Made by a program: the position numbers and the translations under genes. 50,107 nucleotides of DNA. Source: Haliea sp. GTDB lineage: Bacteria; Pseudomonadota; Gammaproteobacteria; Pseudomonadales; Halieaceae. The stretch covers positions 1 to 50,107 of the forward strand of contig PKDD01000097.1 of the NCBI GenBank assembly GCA_002862465.1, in the 5' to 3' direction. This document shows positions 9,341-18,426 of this stretch, piece after piece. The notes beneath the pieces are model-generated. The model was not told the DNA's origin and did no database searches. It saw only the letters and a list, made by a program, of their open reading frames with translations. Numbering within the stretch: position 1 is the stretch's first letter; each line of letters opens with the position of its first letter.

Positions 9341-9651
9341 TGATATTCCCTCAGTTTCCATCGCCTCTATGACGCAGCAACATGAATTAGTGTAATACTC
9401 ACATGCATCTTAATATAAAACCACAAATCAAATTACCGAGTAAAGCCGAGTTTTGCGCCGAATCAGGAACTATTTCCGCGACCAATCGCCGGGATTAGAC
9501 CCCTTCGCTCTCCCACGGCCTGCTGCTTAGCCCGCAGTGTGCCTGAGAGGGTGCCGCGTAAGCTCAGTGCAAAAACTCAGTATCTTATTCTCAAAAGTCA
9601 CTTTTACCCAGAATATGGTATAAACAAACTATTAAATTTATTGGCATTTCA
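9341..9651. other. Divergent intergenic region with a GC-rich foldable segment
   Basis: The region lies between the leftward copper-monooxygenase fusion and the rightward RND exporter. In the middle (9508-9549) is a segment able to fold: CTCTC pairs GAGAG, GGC pairs GCC, and CTGC pairs GCAG around a loop. It is GC-rich while the flanks are AT-rich. I could not match it to a known riboswitch. A promoter-like sequence for the exporter lies at the right end. Confidence 0.4.
9595..9624 (+). promoter_or_regulatory. Candidate extended -10 promoter for the RND exporter
   Basis: TATAAA at 9619-9624 is preceded by TG one base upstream (an extended -10). A weak -35 (AAGTCA, 9595-9600) lies 18 bases away. 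It would give a leader of about 20 bases before the ATG at 9652. The -35 matches only half of the consensus, so this rests mainly on the -10 and the position. Confidence 0.4.
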
Positions 9652-11955
9652 ATGGCACGCTTGATCAATTTTCTCCTGTCGCAGCGTTACCTACTCGCAA
9701 CCCTCGCTATCATAATCGGTGGCATTATTTCTCTGGGCGCACTAAAAACAACAATTAATAGCAGCGACGACTCTATTCTCAGTGAAAATGACCCATACCG
9801 ATTGGAAGTGGCTCAAGTTAACAAAGACTTTCCTCCTACCACATCCGTCCTCTTTGCTTTCATGTCACCCGAAGGCGACGTCTTCAATATGGACATGTTG
9901 CAGGCAATGCAGGACCTTACTGACCGCTATACGGACATAGAGTCAGCAGTCTCTGTAGCCTCGCTTATCAATCGTCGCCTCAATGCGGTGGATGCAGATA
10001 TTCACGATCGCGACTATCTGCTGCCAGAACTAAATATGCTGACCGCGCAGGATTTAGTCAACATTCGAGAGATCGGTCTAGCGGATAAAGATCTTACTCA
10101 GACTATACTATCGCCCGAGGGTGATATGGCGTTGGCGGTAATTAAGTTTCGCGCGAGCTCAGAGGAGCAGGAGACCCAACTGCGAATTGCGAAAACGATC
10201 ATCGATCTGCGCGACTCCCTACGCGAGCAATATCCTGACCAGAATATATACGTACTCGGCCGTATTCTCTTCGAGTACGATAGCTACAATGCTCAAATTA
10301 AGGATGCGAAATACCTCTTTCCGATCGTCATGCTCACTATTCTCGGATTGATGTACTTTTGTCTACGCTCACTGTCCTTCGCGTTAGCTATCGCTTTCGT
10401 CTCTGTAATGTCAGTCGCTTTGACCGTTGGCACCGTCGGCTGGGCGCAAGTGCCCTTCAATCAGATATCTAATATGGGCCCACTAGTGGTATTTATGATC
10501 GCTATGGCCGATTCAATTCACCTTGTATCGGTGTATTTACAGGGCTTACACAAATCACTCAGTAAGTTCGAAGCACTACGCGAAAGCCTGCGTGTCAATA
10601 TACAGCCGGTTACACTAGCGACCGTAACCACGGCTATGGGATTTCTCAGTCTAAATTATTGCGCATCGCCAGGTATATATGGGTTCGGCAATGTCGTTGC
10701 CGTTGGCGTAGTGTGGGCTTTTCTCGTGACGTTCACATTGTTGCCCGCGCTTATTCTATTGCTACCCGTTAAAAAAGTACCTAGACCTTTGGGCGTAAAG
10801 AGCTTCATCAACAGTGTCGCAAAATTAGTGGCTAACAATGGTAAACAGCTGTTTTGGGGCAGCCTGCTACTTATTGTCATCACGTTTGCGATGCTGCCGC
10901 TCAACAAAGTAGACTTTGATCGTTTCAGCTTTATCGATAAAAATTCGGATTTCCATACTGTCATTTCAGCGCTCGCGGAAAAAATCGGCAATGATCAAAG
11001 TCTGGTTTACAGTATTAATAGTGGCGAATACTACGGTATTACTGAACCTGCATTTCTTCGTAAAATTGAAGCGTTTAGTATTTGGCTAGAAGAACAGCCA
11101 CAAACCAGTTTTGTCACTAGCTACGCCGGCTTCCTCAAAAATCGCAATATGGCGGAGAACGATAACGACCCCGCGTGGGAGATCTTGCCGGAGGACAATT
11201 TACAGATCATCGATTACTTGGTGGGCTATCAACTGGTTCAGGAAATCGAGCCGCAGCTAGAACCTATTTTTAATTCCGAATATTCTGCTATCCGCATGGT
11301 GATCGGCACCTCAAATCTTTCTAATGCTCAGTTGCTCGACTTCAGTGAGAAAATTGAGGACTGGATTACTGTAAATATGGATCCGGCGTATGACGTTATG
11401 CACGGCGACAACAGCATCTTGTATGCACGATTAAATAAGATGATTACACTACAGCTCATGGAAGGCTTCACACTTAGCTTTCTATTGATTACGATTACTT
11501 TGCTGGTCGGCCTAAAAAGCGTGCGCTATGGGTTATTGAGTATCATACCCAATCTATTTCCTGCAACCATAGTATTTGGTATCTGGGGCTTACTAGTCGG
11601 CGAGCTCAGCCCTTATATTCTAATGCTGTTTTCAATTAGTATTGGCCTAGTTGTAGATGATTCCGTCCACGTTTTGAGCAAATATATTGTCGCGCGGCGC
11701 AAGGGTGATCCTCCAGAAGCAGCAGTACAGTACTCTCTTGACAAGGCAGGTTCAGCGATCACGATAACGACATTATCGCTGGCAGTGGGAACATTTATTC
11801 TGGTTCTATCGAATACGTTCTACTATCAAAATGTTGCACTGTTACTCACGCCCATAATTATTGTAGCACTTTTGTTAGACCTTCTCTTCCTTCCACCACT
11901 CCTAGTGCGCTTCGATAATTGGCTGGAAAGGCGCAAGCTCTCCTCCTCATCCTAG
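9652..11955 (+). CDS. RND superfamily exporter (HAE3/MMPL-like, sterol-sensing-domain type)
   Basis: A 767-residue inner-membrane protein with the duplicated RND plan. There is one N-terminal transmembrane helix (about 12-32) and a periplasmic loop (about 35-210). Five or six helices follow (about 215-375), then a helix near 395, a second periplasmic loop and a second helix bundle (about 605-760). Functional acidic residues sit in FMIAMADSIHLV and in SIGLVVDDSVHVL, the positions used for proton relay in this family. It is shorter than the tripartite drug pumps of about 1,050 residues. Relatives move lipids, hopanoids or hydrophobic compounds. No adaptor or lipoprotein partner is adjacent. It is divergent from the copper monooxygenase fusion, and the lipid-hydrolase neighbours make a hydrophobic cargo plausible. 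Confidence 0.9.
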   Translation: MARLINFLLSQRYLLATLAIIIGGIISLGALKTTINSSDDSILSENDPYRLEVAQVNKDFPPTTSVLFAFMSPEGDVFNMDMLQAMQDLTDRYTDIESAVSVASLINRRLNAVDADIHDRDYLLPELNMLTAQDLVNIREIGLADKDLTQTILSPEGDMALAVIKFRASSEEQETQLRIAKTIIDLRDSLREQYPDQNIYVLGRILFEYDSYNAQIKDAKYLFPIVMLTILGLMYFCLRSLSFALAIAFVSVMSVALTVGTVGWAQVPFNQISNMGPLVVFMIAMADSIHLVSVYLQGLHKSLSKFEALRESLRVNIQPVTLATVTTAMGFLSLNYCASPGIYGFGNVVAVGVVWAFLVTFTLLPALILLLPVKKVPRPLGVKSFINSVAKLVANNGKQLFWGSLLLIVITFAMLPLNKVDFDRFSFIDKNSDFHTVISALAEKIGNDQSLVYSINSGEYYGITEPAFLRKIEAFSIWLEEQPQTSFVTSYAGFLKNRNMAENDNDPAWEILPEDNLQIIDYLVGYQLVQEIEPQLEPIFNSEYSAIRMVIGTSNLSNAQLLDFSEKIEDWITVNMDPAYDVMHGDNSILYARLNKMITLQLMEGFTLSFLLITITLLVGLKSVRYGLLSIIPNLFPATIVFGIWGLLVGELSPYILMLFSISIGLVVDDSVHVLSKYIVARRKGDPPEAAVQYSLDKAGSAITITTLSLAVGTFILVLSNTFYYQNVALLLTPIIIVALLLDLLFLPPLLVRFDNWLERRKLSSSS

Positions 11956-12274
11956 AGAGCATATTTCGGTTTTTTTAATCGGCTGATCGTTGAAAGCACC
12001 TACCTAAAACCTAAGGCTAGAAGCGAGGCATTGATTCAATTCGGCGAGATGTAGGGATTTGTCTTGCCAGAAAAACCGTTTTCATCTGACAACGAAAAAA
12101 TGAAGCCAACCCATTGCAGTCCCAGAGATAGGCAGACATGAGACGCCTGTATAGAACATGTTCCAACCCGCGAATTCGCAAACTAACTTGTGGTATCGCA
12201 CGCAAAGGGGTAACGTCTGCCTTATCATCCAATGCGCAATAAAGCTAATAAAAATCAACCTTGGAAGGCAGGCA
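11956..12274. other. Intergenic region upstream of carotenoid oxygenase
   Basis: About 320 bases with no plausible gene. The open frame runs into the carotenoid oxygenase from 12158 without a ribosome binding site and carries no recognisable domain, so I treat it as untranslated leader. No clear promoter boxes were seen. Confidence 0.4.
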
Positions 12275-13753
12275 ATGAATATAGCGCTGAAACGTACACT
12301 TCCAGAAAAAATTCGGGTACTGCCCGGCTGCGAATTACAGGGCTACGAAACCCTGTTCGATGAGTCCTCTTATTGGATCGACCCCGAAAGTATCGTGGGA
12401 AAAATTCCTTCAGGCTTAGAGGGCACACTGTTTCTCAACTGCCCCGGGCGAAACAAGGTTGGGGACCAACAGTATGGACACTGGTTCGATGGCGATGGCA
12501 TGATCAGCGCGGTCACGATCAAAGATGGTCGCGTACACTATAAAAATCGTTATGTACGCACTCCAAAATACATCAATGAGACTGCCGAGCAGAAAATCCT
12601 ATATCGCGGCGTAGGCACTCAGATTCCCGGTGGCCCATTGAAAAATATGTTTCGAGCGCCCGGTAACGCGGCTAATACCAGTGTGATACTCCACGGCGGT
12701 AAGCTACTGGCGCTATGGGAGGGCGGTAAGCCGTGGGAACTAGACCCAAGCACGCTCGAAACGGTAGGTGAATATAATTACGACGGTGGCTTGTCCTCTA
12801 CGCAACCGTTCAGCGCCCACCCGCGGGTCGACCCCCACAGCGGTGATCTCTATAATTTTGGCGTTTTCGGTATACCCACGCCAAAACTGCATTTTTATAA
12901 GATCAGCGCAGATGGCACAATGATGGCTAACACCTCTCAGAGCGTAGGCAACTATTCCATGTGCCACGATTTTGCAATTACACAAAATTACGCAATCTTC
13001 ATACTGTGCCCGGCATTCATGCGCACCCCATTTAGGTTCCTACTAGGCTTACGCAGTATTTTTGAGTCGATCGAGTTCGACAGTAGCGAGAGTACAAAAG
13101 TAATAGTACTCGAACTGGCAACGGCCAAAATCATCAAGGAGTATGAGTTAGATTCCTTCTTTGGCTTCCACCTTGGCAATGCGTACGAAAACGGCGAGGA
13201 GATCTCGGTTGACGCTCTATGTGTCGATACTATGGATATTATGGGAGGCCTGTCAGATGTATTTATGGAGCGCGGCGACGACTTTCAGTTTCTCGCTAAT
13301 GGCTCAAGATTTAATCGCCTAACCCTAAATCTTAAGACGGGCACTGCAAGAAAAAGTCTAATCGATGGCGCAGTTGCAGGTGAGTTTCCAACTTGGAATC
13401 CACGTTATACTGGGCACGAAAATCGCTATAGTTGGCTGGCGACCATTGTGGAAAATGGCACTCCCTATAATTTTAATGCGTTCCAGAAGGTCGATCATCA
13501 GACAGGGCAAATCACAATCCACGACTTTGGTGAGGGCCGCTTTACGTCGGAGCCTAACTTTACACCAGTGGACGAAAACTCGGCAGAAGACGAAGGCTAC
13601 CTCATGTCAATTGTCTACAATCACGCACGCAAAAAAAGTGAAGTTGTCATTGTCGATGCCAAAGATATGCAGCATGAAGTCGCTGTTATTCCGCTCAATC
13701 ACCATGTACCTTTTGGATTTCATGGTTACTTCTATGAAGAGACATTTTTATAA
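12275..13753 (+). CDS. Carotenoid/apocarotenoid cleavage oxygenase (RPE65-ACO family)
   Basis: A 492-residue soluble non-haem iron dioxygenase. The four iron-ligand histidines are visible: His182 (SAHPRVDP), His231 (CHDFA), His299 (GFHLGN) and His483 (GFHGYF). The second-shell glutamates Glu149 (LWEGG), Glu370 (GEFPTWNPRY) and Glu426 (SEPNFTP) are also present. The substrate-side motif YGHWFDGDGMI is intact. The spacing is nearly that of Synechocystis apocarotenoid 15,15'-oxygenase as I recall it (His 183/238/304/484; Glu 150/370/426), an enzyme that makes retinal. Family members also include lignostilbene dioxygenases, so the substrate is not proven. The ATG at 12275 is preceded by GGAAGG seven bases upstream; the frame open to 12158 is not used. 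It could supply retinal to the rhodopsin about 17 kb away. Confidence 0.93.
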   Translation: MNIALKRTLPEKIRVLPGCELQGYETLFDESSYWIDPESIVGKIPSGLEGTLFLNCPGRNKVGDQQYGHWFDGDGMISAVTIKDGRVHYKNRYVRTPKYINETAEQKILYRGVGTQIPGGPLKNMFRAPGNAANTSVILHGGKLLALWEGGKPWELDPSTLETVGEYNYDGGLSSTQPFSAHPRVDPHSGDLYNFGVFGIPTPKLHFYKISADGTMMANTSQSVGNYSMCHDFAITQNYAIFILCPAFMRTPFRFLLGLRSIFESIEFDSSESTKVIVLELATAKIIKEYELDSFFGFHLGNAYENGEEISVDALCVDTMDIMGGLSDVFMERGDDFQFLANGSRFNRLTLNLKTGTARKSLIDGAVAGEFPTWNPRYTGHENRYSWLATIVENGTPYNFNAFQKVDHQTGQITIHDFGEGRFTSEPNFTPVDENSAEDEGYLMSIVYNHARKKSEVVIVDAKDMQHEVAVIPLNHHVPFGFHGYFYEETFL

Positions 13754-13817
13754 TAATCCAACGGATATGAAGGCCTAGTCAAAAACATACACCCTCGCAG
13801 GGCCATATACGCTTAAC

Positions 13818-16067
13818 TTATCCGCTGGCAGCTTTTCGATGTTGCGCAGCGCTCCGCTCAGCGCGCTCCCAAAGTCGAATATAAGCCTCAGCGGTTTTAA
13901 ACAATGCATTAATACTCTCTTGGCTTGCGCCTCCCCTCCTAGCTTCTTCAATCAGGTCGGGATACAGACCGATGTTTGCTAACCCAAATTGATTAAAATC
14001 AAACACCTGCTCACCGGTCTGCAACTTCTCAAAAATAATGTCACCGGCGAAAGACCTGAAAGGATACGTTAATGGGCTTTCTTGCTGGTGCTCGCAGTGC
14101 GATAACTCACCGAAACGTGGTTTATTGTAGGAGGCAAAACCGTTGAAATCATAACTGAGTCCTTTCCTCGGTAAACCCGTTTCAGGATCAACTTGCTCAT
14201 TTATATTTTTAAAGCTCGCCAGTAGACCTGAATTCCCTTCCTCATCTCGACATGCGCTCCCAAGACCTTTCGAGGATAGCCCGTTAATTAAATTAACAGC
14301 TGCCTGATCACCGCCATGGGTGTGCACTGCTGGATAATTATAATCAACTAATACAGGAATGATATCGTTGAGGGATGCCCTGGGCGTATGTCCCAAATCA
14401 ATAATCATGCCCAGCGACATCATTTCTTCAATCAAACTCATACCGAGTCGCGTAAACCCCGTTCTTTGGCAGTGCGCCGCAGCTTCCGGATATATCGGCA
14501 ATACTTGCTTAGTCAGATCTTTACTGTCAGAAAAGATCTTATTAAACATGTCTATACCAGGCACTTTTGCAAGTTTTGAAAATATACTGGTCTGCTCTCC
14601 CTCGCCATGAGCTTTCATCCAATACTTTCCCGGTACCTCTTTGCACGGCACGTAATCACGCCACTGACCAGTGTTAAGGTAGTCTCCTATCTCGAGGACA
14701 CCGGCATTCCCATCTCCACTAGAAAAAGCGTTGACAAACTTATGTGACGGGAACAAAGCTCTTACCCCTTTGTTGTAATAACTGTTTAGCCGCTCACGCA
14801 CCAATTCATCATCACATACTTCAAAGCCGTCCCTTTGATCGACAAAGCAGTCGAAGGGATTTTCAATTTCTATGCCTAGGATTACTGCTAGCTTGCCCGC
14901 TTTTACGACTTCACGTGCTTGTTCAGGAGAGTACACAATCCGAAACCAACCTTTTCCCGGGCCACCCGATTGCGCATCGACATAGTCCTGCAATTCTCTT
15001 ATCTTTATCAACTGATGATCGACATGCTTCATTTCATTGCAGCTCTGTGCTTCACTATTTCCCGGCAATAGCGTTTTGTAAACCTCGCAAACAACCTCGG
15101 TCGATTCCATATACTCAACCATGACTCGCATACCGCCTAGGTAAGCTCGCTCTATCCATTTATAATACAAGCCCTGATGAGTTGGCGCTTGATGGGCGTT
15201 CCACTCGATAAGAGTTGGGTACCCATCGGTAAGATGATCTGCCTTGCCCTTTATCAAGTGGTCATATAAATCACCACCGAAGGAATCCGGCGCTGCACTA
15301 CCAGACCCTGACTTGTAGGTGACGCTCATTAGATCCTTGGAGCCGTTCTCCCCATGGTGTTTTTCGCAGTCGGCTAATGCGTGCTCAATGCCAAGCTTGT
15401 GAAAGCTGGCGCCATGAAATATCTTCCCGCCAAAACCGTGATTTGCCCCGCTATGTTCATGAGCATCAGCAAAGCCCCACAGCATACCGTTATCATGCAG
15501 CGTTTTAGTGACTACTCCCACTGCGCCTAACTCAGACTCAGGAAAGTCAGCACACCCGCTTGCTGGCTCAAAGTTAATAGCCGCTGCAAAATCAGGGCTC
15601 TTATTCAGGCCTCCCTCCGTTAACCATGTATTTTCTTTTATATTTTTTAAATATAAACCCTTAATGTTTTCTACTGTCTGCAGTTTCCACTCTGCTGGCG
15701 TTATCAAATAGTCCTCTTCTGGAATATCGAGGGTCATTTCTGACTCAAGGCTAGTAGCAAAATGTAAGTGTTGGCCTTCGGCGATCAGATACTGTTCCTC
15801 TTGATCAAAAAGCAAATAAACGCCAAGGGCAGTGGGACGCATATAAAACGGCATCGCGAACTCTTTTTCCTCTGAAAATACGTAACCGCTGCCTTTTTTA
15901 GCAAGGTAACTATTATTATGAGACAAATTGATCAGGTAGCACTGATTGGCAAACTGGTAGACGTTACTCTTATTTTCGCTACTAGCTTTAATGAGCTCAG
16001 CACTGAAAGATCGAGAAAAACACAGAAAAAATACGCTCACTAGCATCGAATAAATGGCTACTTTCAC
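13818..16067 (-). CDS. Exported M19-like (membrane dipeptidase/amidohydrolase fold) metallohydrolase with N-terminal beta-rich domain
   Basis: A 749-residue protein with a signal peptide (about 1-23, ending SFSA). Residues about 35-170 form a beta-rich stretch of short aromatic repeats (NNSYLAKKG, LGVYLLFD, KGLYLKNI) with no family I can name; it may be a trefoil-like binding module. From about 195 the sequence carries TIM-barrel metallohydrolase motifs: DAHEHSG at 201-207, LGIEIENPFDC, ALFPSHKF, IDLGHTP and AVHTHGG. These resemble peptidase M19 and related amidohydrolases, but the protein is about twice the usual M19 length. The start is GTG at 16065-16067, because an in-frame stop lies directly upstream. 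Probable role: hydrolysis of an amide, peptide or lactone in the periplasm. The substrate is unknown. Confidence 0.82.
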   Translation of the reverse strand: MKVAIYSMLVSVFFLCFSRSFSAELIKASSENKSNVYQFANQCYLINLSHNNSYLAKKGSGYVFSEEKEFAMPFYMRPTALGVYLLFDQEEQYLIAEGQHLHFATSLESEMTLDIPEEDYLITPAEWKLQTVENIKGLYLKNIKENTWLTEGGLNKSPDFAAAINFEPASGCADFPESELGAVGVVTKTLHDNGMLWGFADAHEHSGANHGFGGKIFHGASFHKLGIEHALADCEKHHGENGSKDLMSVTYKSGSGSAAPDSFGGDLYDHLIKGKADHLTDGYPTLIEWNAHQAPTHQGLYYKWIERAYLGGMRVMVEYMESTEVVCEVYKTLLPGNSEAQSCNEMKHVDHQLIKIRELQDYVDAQSGGPGKGWFRIVYSPEQAREVVKAGKLAVILGIEIENPFDCFVDQRDGFEVCDDELVRERLNSYYNKGVRALFPSHKFVNAFSSGDGNAGVLEIGDYLNTGQWRDYVPCKEVPGKYWMKAHGEGEQTSIFSKLAKVPGIDMFNKIFSDSKDLTKQVLPIYPEAAAHCQRTGFTRLGMSLIEEMMSLGMIIDLGHTPRASLNDIIPVLVDYNYPAVHTHGGDQAAVNLINGLSSKGLGSACRDEEGNSGLLASFKNINEQVDPETGLPRKGLSYDFNGFASYNKPRFGELSHCEHQQESPLTYPFRSFAGDIIFEKLQTGEQVFDFNQFGLANIGLYPDLIEEARRGGASQESINALFKTAEAYIRLWERAERSAAQHRKAASG

Positions 16068-16212
16068 TTAACTTTTCGCCCTTTTTTTATTTTGGATCTT
16101 AAAGACACAGAGGTTAATTATTGACATGCCACCACAGTATGTCCACCGAGGCAGTCACCATCTTATATTTTTTGAGTCATTTTCATCTACATTGAGACCA
16201 AAAATTACGTAT

Positions 16213-16240
16213 AAAAAAAGCGCGCGCGCCAATATGCGCT
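16213..16240 (-). terminator. Rho-independent terminator after the DUF2889 gene
   Basis: On the minus strand AGCGC (16236-16240) pairs with GCGCT (16219-16223), and a run of seven T follows (16213-16219 on the plus strand reads A). It starts about 12 bases after the stop codon of the leftward DUF2889 gene. Confidence 0.55.
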
Positions 16241-16251
16241 CTGCTCCGCTG

Positions 16252-16824
16252 TCACTTATCAACAGCCACCAGAGGGATATATGCATTGGGAAAGTGCTGT
16301 TTAACCCAGGGGCTGCTCTCGTGATAAGGGTAACAGGCGTTCAGCATACTTGATTGCATCTTACGCTGTTCGGGCGGCGGCATTTCAAGCGGCTCTCCAG
16401 CTTTGCTCGCCCAACTGGCCTGCAACGCAACAGTAGCCATCTGCGCGAGCATTTCAATGATATGAGTACACCCGCGACCTGGCGACATAGCCGCTTTAAC
16501 GTTCTTGTTCCAGCCTGGTCCGACCTGCAGGCCCAGCAATCGAATGAAATTAGGCTCTGCACCCGGGCAAATATCATGTGCGCCCTGATCCATACAGGCC
16601 TCTACGTCCACGACTGTAGCACTATCGTCTAGGCTGATTCGCAGCGACAGATCGTGTACAGGTTCTCCCGCTGCTCGAACGCTATCCATCATCTGGTGCG
16701 CAAACGGTTTTACGTCAGTCAGGTGGCCCTCAACTTCCAGTAGGCCGTCATTGCGTCGAAAAGCCTTCATGGTAATAGTACGGGTATGTATGAGTTCTCT
16801 ATTGTCTAAAACAGGCAACGGCAC
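16252..16824 (-). CDS. DUF2889 domain protein
   Basis: A 190-residue soluble protein whose pattern fits DUF2889: RTITMKAFRRNDGLLEVEGHL at the start, DLSLRISLDD near 60, a cysteine in GAHDICPGAEPNF, and GRGCTHIIEML near 115. The start is GTG at 16822-16824, supported by AGGAG eight bases upstream. Members are small uncharacterised proteins, often seen among catabolic genes for lipophilic or aromatic compounds. Function is unknown. It lies downstream of the P450 on the same strand, but a terminator-like hairpin separates them, so it is probably its own transcript. A hairpin with T run follows its stop. Confidence 0.82.
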   Translation of the reverse strand: MPLPVLDNRELIHTRTITMKAFRRNDGLLEVEGHLTDVKPFAHQMMDSVRAAGEPVHDLSLRISLDDSATVVDVEACMDQGAHDICPGAEPNFIRLLGLQVGPGWNKNVKAAMSPGRGCTHIIEMLAQMATVALQASWASKAGEPLEMPPPEQRKMQSSMLNACYPYHESSPWVKQHFPNAYIPLVAVDK

Positions 16825-17157
16825 GATAAGTTCTCCTACTCAATATGCGCTTAATTTTGACTAACTATGTTATACAGATTAGTAATAATTACAGCTGATT
16901 AAGTGAACCCAAGAAAAGCGGACACCTCTACAGCAGACTGCCACTAACCGAAATCATCTGGCTACCTGAAGCACAGATAAGAACTGTCCCGCAAGTTTTC
17001 AGCGCACCTTCTCTTTTTAGCTTTAGGCGAAAAAACCCGCTGATATTAAGGGCTGATGTTCAAGCGGGTCTGTCTAAGCGGGCTCTAATAATTTTTCCTA
17101 CCGAAGACTTCAAAGGCCTCACTCAACAGTCGCTTTTACGTAACCGTACCGACCTCG
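16825..17157. other. Intergenic region between P450 and DUF2889 genes
   Basis: About 330 bases. They hold the candidate terminator of the P450 gene (17031-17070) and presumably the promoter of the DUF2889 gene. I see no gene and no convincing promoter boxes. Confidence 0.4.
17031..17069 (-). terminator. Candidate terminator after the P450 gene
   Basis: On the minus strand ACCCGCT (17063-17069) pairs with AGCGGGT (17035-17041) and is followed by a T run. The stem is GC-rich with seven perfect pairs, but the loop is 21 bases and the site is about 90 bases after the stop codon. Confidence 0.45.
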
Positions 17158-18426
17158 CTATGCAACGTGACGTTCTGAGCCCTCACCGCTCACCTCAGGA
17201 TCAAACGTAATATCCATACGCTTGATCCCATTCACCAGAGCAGAACGTGTGTAGCTTATCGAACCTGCCAACTTAGGATTACGAAGACGAGGAATAATCT
17301 CCTGCATAATAATAAGTAGTTCTAAACGCGCCAAATGCGAACCTAGACAGAAGTGTTGCCCAACACCAAACGCTCGATGCTCCTTGTAGAGGTCGGGCAT
17401 CCGCTCTGCGCGCCTCACATCAAACTCCATTGCGTCATCACCGAATACAGTCTCATCATGGTTGACAGTATGATAGTGCATAATGACTTTGTCGCCGGCC
17501 TTGATCTGCTGACCAGCTACTTCGACATCCTCTAAGGCGGTTCGTCGCATAAGGATAAACGCCGTGTTGTAACGCAACATCTCCTCACATGCTCCAGGAA
17601 TTTTATCGGGGTTATCAACTAAATATTGCAGTTGATCTGGGTGCTCCATTAACATCCGCATGCCGTGACTGGTGATGGTCCGAGTAGATTCGTTACCCGC
17701 GGCGATCAACATTAAAAAGAACCAGACAAATTCATCGTCGGTCAAGCCTTTATCTCCTCCCTTGTCGGTTAGAAGTGCGCCGATAATATCGTCCTTGGGG
17801 TTTTCCTGATGTTGAGCAGCGAGTTTCATCGCGTATTCTATGATATGTATCGATGCCGTCTGCGCTTCTTCTTCTCCAACTGACATATCTGGATCTTCGC
17901 TAAACATCATCGTGTTTGTCCACTGAAAAAAATCTTTCCGGTCTTCAGGTGGAATGCCGCAAAGCTCAAGAATAGCCAACAGAGGGAGTTCTGCTGCGAC
18001 CTCCTCCACAAACTCACACTCACCGCGGCTGGCAACATTATCAATAATACGTTTAGCATGCGCTCGAAAGCTGCTCTCATATGAATCGACCGCAGACGGA
18101 CTAAACGAGGTCCGTACTTTCCGACGATTTTGCAGATGCCGCGGCGGATCCATATTAATTGTCATGTTGCGATGAATAGAAACCATTTCTTCTTCAGTCC
18201 ATTCCTCGATAAGAACACTACGCGCCTCACTAGAAAATATCTTGGGGTTTTTCGAGATATAGTCGATTTCATCGCGACCAGTAACAAGCCAATAAGGTAC
18301 TCCTCTGATCTCGTCTTCCATATAGTGCAGGGGACCGTCATCCCGAATCCGCTTCAACTCATCATAAGGCATTCCATTGGCATAGGTTTTGGGGTCGATC
18401 ATATTAGCAAAGGGGCAAGTACTCAT
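17158..18426 (-). CDS. Cytochrome P450 (soluble, bacterial class I type)
   Basis: A 422-residue soluble P450 without a membrane anchor. The haem thiolate is Cys360 in FGVGQHFCLGSHLARLE. The I-helix oxygen-activation motif is AAGNEST at about 242-248, and the K-helix ExxR is EMLR (282-285). The length fits bacterial P450s fed by separate ferredoxin and reductase proteins, neither of which is encoded nearby. The ATG at 18424-18426 has GGAG seven bases upstream; the ATG four codons earlier overlaps that site. The sequence style (NMDPPRHLQNRRKV, DDFFQWTN-like segments) recalls P450s that hydroxylate terpenoids, steroids or alkyl chains, but the substrate is not readable. It is divergent from a thioesterase-SDR pair, with an inverted repeat just upstream. 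Confidence 0.95.
   Translation of the reverse strand: MSTCPFANMIDPKTYANGMPYDELKRIRDDGPLHYMEDEIRGVPYWLVTGRDEIDYISKNPKIFSSEARSVLIEEWTEEEMVSIHRNMTINMDPPRHLQNRRKVRTSFSPSAVDSYESSFRAHAKRIIDNVASRGECEFVEEVAAELPLLAILELCGIPPEDRKDFFQWTNTMMFSEDPDMSVGEEEAQTASIHIIEYAMKLAAQHQENPKDDIIGALLTDKGGDKGLTDDEFVWFFLMLIAAGNESTRTITSHGMRMLMEHPDQLQYLVDNPDKIPGACEEMLRYNTAFILMRRTALEDVEVAGQQIKAGDKVIMHYHTVNHDETVFGDDAMEFDVRRAERMPDLYKEHRAFGVGQHFCLGSHLARLELLIIMQEIIPRLRNPKLAGSISYTRSALVNGIKRMDITFDPEVSGEGSERHVA

Noticed and set aside
9508-9549. Glycine-type riboswitch (CTCTCAGG and GGGAGAGCGAAGG are both present on the minus strand)
   Set aside because: The two motifs occur in the wrong order and without the rest of the aptamer, and neither flanking gene handles glycine.
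12158-12274. Longer N-terminus for the carotenoid oxygenase
   Set aside because: The ATG at 12275 has GGAAGG upstream and coincides with family homology; the extension has neither.
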